Shown piece after piece: positions 6,166-7,277 of a stretch of 7,277 nt of DNA. The DNA is from Dehalococcoidia bacterium (GTDB taxonomy: Bacteria; Chloroflexota; Dehalococcoidia; GIF9; AB-539-J10): the NCBI GenBank assembly GCA_030603265.1, contig JAUVYD010000071.1:1-7277 (forward strand), written 5' to 3'. The notes below the pieces were generated by a model. It was not told the DNA's origin, did no database searches, and was given only the letters and a program-made list of their open reading frames with translations. A program made the translations under genes and the position numbers. Numbering within the stretch: position 1 is the first letter of the stretch; every line of letters begins with the position of its first letter.

Positions 6166-7277
6166 ATGGCATACTATCTTGGTGTTGACGTCGGCTCGGT
6201 AAGCGTCAAGCTTTGTCTGATTGATCACGACGGAGCGACCCTGCGCCAGGACACGGAGAAGGTCAGCACTGGCCCACGCTCCGCTGTCAGCGCGCTCATC
6301 GCCCGTCTGATAGACGATGTCCCTGCAGAGGACATCGTGGCTGCGGGCTTCTCCGGCTCCGGCAGTTCCGCAATCCCTCCGGAGCTGGGGTGGATCAACT
6401 ACAGCAGCTCTCTCGCCATCGCCTCAGGCGTTCTCCACTCACGCCCTGACGCGCGGACTATCGTGCAGATCGGCGGGCAGTCGTCCCTCATCATCGAGCT
6501 GGAGGACGGCCTCAGGAGACCCTGGAAGGTCGAGTCAAATCCCCTGTGCGCTGCGGGCACCGGTCGATTCCTTGAGCAGCAGGCATATCGACTGGGAATA
6601 AGCATGGACGACTTCGCGACGCTCGCGCTCAACTGCAAGGGTCCTGCTCCGCGGATTGCGGCACGCTGCAGCGTGTTTGCCAAAACGGATCTCATCCACC
6701 TCCAGCAGAAGGGCGTCACTGTCGAGCCGATGCTGTTTGCCCTCTGCGAGAGCGTTGCGCGCATGGTCGGTTCGTTCAAGAAGGGACCCTTTGCCACGCC
6801 TATCTACATCGTGGGGGGAGTTGCTGCCAACGCCGCTATAGTGAAGGCGCTGGAGCAGGTGTTCTCTACGCGGAACGGGAGCGACACCACCGCTACTGTT
6901 CCGGAGAACTTCCTCCACATGCAGGCGCTGGGTGCAGCGCTCCTGAGCATAGGGAAGCACTCCAACAGCATCCTGCTCGATGCCCAGGACGCCAGCCAAC
7001 AGTACTACCAGATGCCGAGACTGGAGAGGGTGGAGGAGAGTTCCTCCGGCGGCCAGCCGATTGTGACGAAGCCGTGTACCGGCTACCTCGGTATCGACAT
7101 CGGGTCTACCAGCACAAAGGCTGTGATTGTGGACGAGAGAGGTCGCGTTCTTGCGAAGCACTACCTCATGACTGCTGGTCGTCCGGTGGCCGGCGTGAAA
7201 GAGGTTTTCAGGAATTTGCTGGAGAAGGGAACCGGGCTGGTCGAGGTTGGGGCCGCCGGCATCACGGGGTCGGGCCG
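6166..7277 (+). CDS. Acyl-CoA dehydratase activase with tandem BadF/BadG-type ATPase domains (3' end outside the window)
   Basis: The first 370 codons of a larger protein running off the right edge with no stop. It belongs to the BadF/BadG/BcrA/BcrD ATPase family (ASKHA fold), ATP-driven electron donors that activate 2-hydroxyacyl-CoA dehydratases or benzoyl-CoA reductases. Domain 1 (about 4-265) has the phosphate loop DVGSVSVK (8-15), GFSGSG (61-66), QIGGQSS (101-107), NPLCAAGTGRFLE (125-137) and ARCSVFAKTD (166-175). C128 and C168 match the two cysteines per subunit that hold the bridging [4Fe-4S] cluster. After a linker (about 270-305), a second domain starts with the canonical DIGSTSTK (311-318) and reaches GITGSG before the edge. 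In domain 1 the usual Thr of the loop is Val and the usual IDIGGQDSK is changed to VQIGGQSSL. Tandem activases of this type often continue into a dehydratase-like region (COG3580/COG3581, DUF2229), which would lie outside the window. The ATG at 6166 has no clear ribosome site. An in-frame GTG at 6142 overlaps the -10 element. Confidence 0.9.
   Translation, partial: MAYYLGVDVGSVSVKLCLIDHDGATLRQDTEKVSTGPRSAVSALIARLIDDVPAEDIVAAGFSGSGSSAIPPELGWINYSSSLAIASGVLHSRPDARTIVQIGGQSSLIIELEDGLRRPWKVESNPLCAAGTGRFLEQQAYRLGISMDDFATLALNCKGPAPRIAARCSVFAKTDLIHLQQKGVTVEPMLFALCESVARMVGSFKKGPFATPIYIVGGVAANAAIVKALEQVFSTRNGSDTTATVPENFLHMQALGAALLSIGKHSNSILLDAQDASQQYYQMPRLERVEESSSGGQPIVTKPCTGYLGIDIGSTSTKAVIVDERGRVLAKHYLMTAGRPVAGVKEVFRNLLEKGTGLVEVGAAGITGSG

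Noticed and set aside
6535..7161. Open frame of 208 codons on the minus strand opposite the activase
   Set aside because: The plus strand carries unmistakable activase motifs throughout; the antisense frame has no family features or ribosome site.

Overview
The window looks like a piece of a chromosome from a moderately GC-rich, probably anaerobic bacterium. The gene mix includes a CoA-ester dehydratase-like FAD/FeS enzyme, a 2-hydroxyacyl-CoA dehydratase/benzoyl-CoA reductase type activase, and a DnaJ-C/thioredoxin fusion. This is most reminiscent of environmental Chloroflexota (Dehalococcoidia-like) or anaerobic Deltaproteobacteria. The placement is inferred from gene content only. There is no rRNA, tRNA, mobile element or CRISPR array.

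Layout, left to right. 1-164 holds no supported gene, only a GC-rich hairpin at 117-147. 165-926 (minus) is a fumarylacetoacetate hydrolase (FAH) family enzyme. It is divergent from 1175-2668 (plus), a 4-hydroxyphenylacetate 3-hydroxylase / 4-hydroxybutyryl-CoA dehydratase superfamily protein that keeps the four iron-sulfur ligands of the dehydratase branch. The spacer between them (927-1174) carries a -10-like element for each direction. 2780-3328 (plus) is a small fusion of a DnaJ C-terminal substrate-binding module with a thioredoxin carrying WCGPC. 3461-4663 (minus) is a PLP-dependent fold-type I aminotransferase, convergent with the fusion. A second divergent spacer (4664-4886) separates it from 4887-5975 (plus), an Ntn-hydrolase of the C45 / acyl-CoA:6-aminopenicillanate acyltransferase type. 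5976-6165 is a GC-rich spacer with two consecutive perfect stem-loops and an extended -10 element. From 6166 to beyond the right edge (plus) runs a large activase with at least two BadF/BadG-type ATPase domains.

How the genes may work together (inference): the FAH-family enzyme, the radical-type dehydratase homologue, the aminotransferase and the activase fit anaerobic breakdown of amino or aromatic acids through 2-oxo acids and CoA esters. The thioredoxin fusion could serve redox maintenance or folding of the cysteine-rich dehydratase homologue just upstream. No complete pathway is visible. The strand changes mean that at most the dehydratase homologue and the thioredoxin fusion share a transcript.

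The most notable points are the altered active-site region of the dehydratase homologue, the DnaJ-C/thioredoxin fusion, and the apparently degenerate first ATPase domain of the activase.
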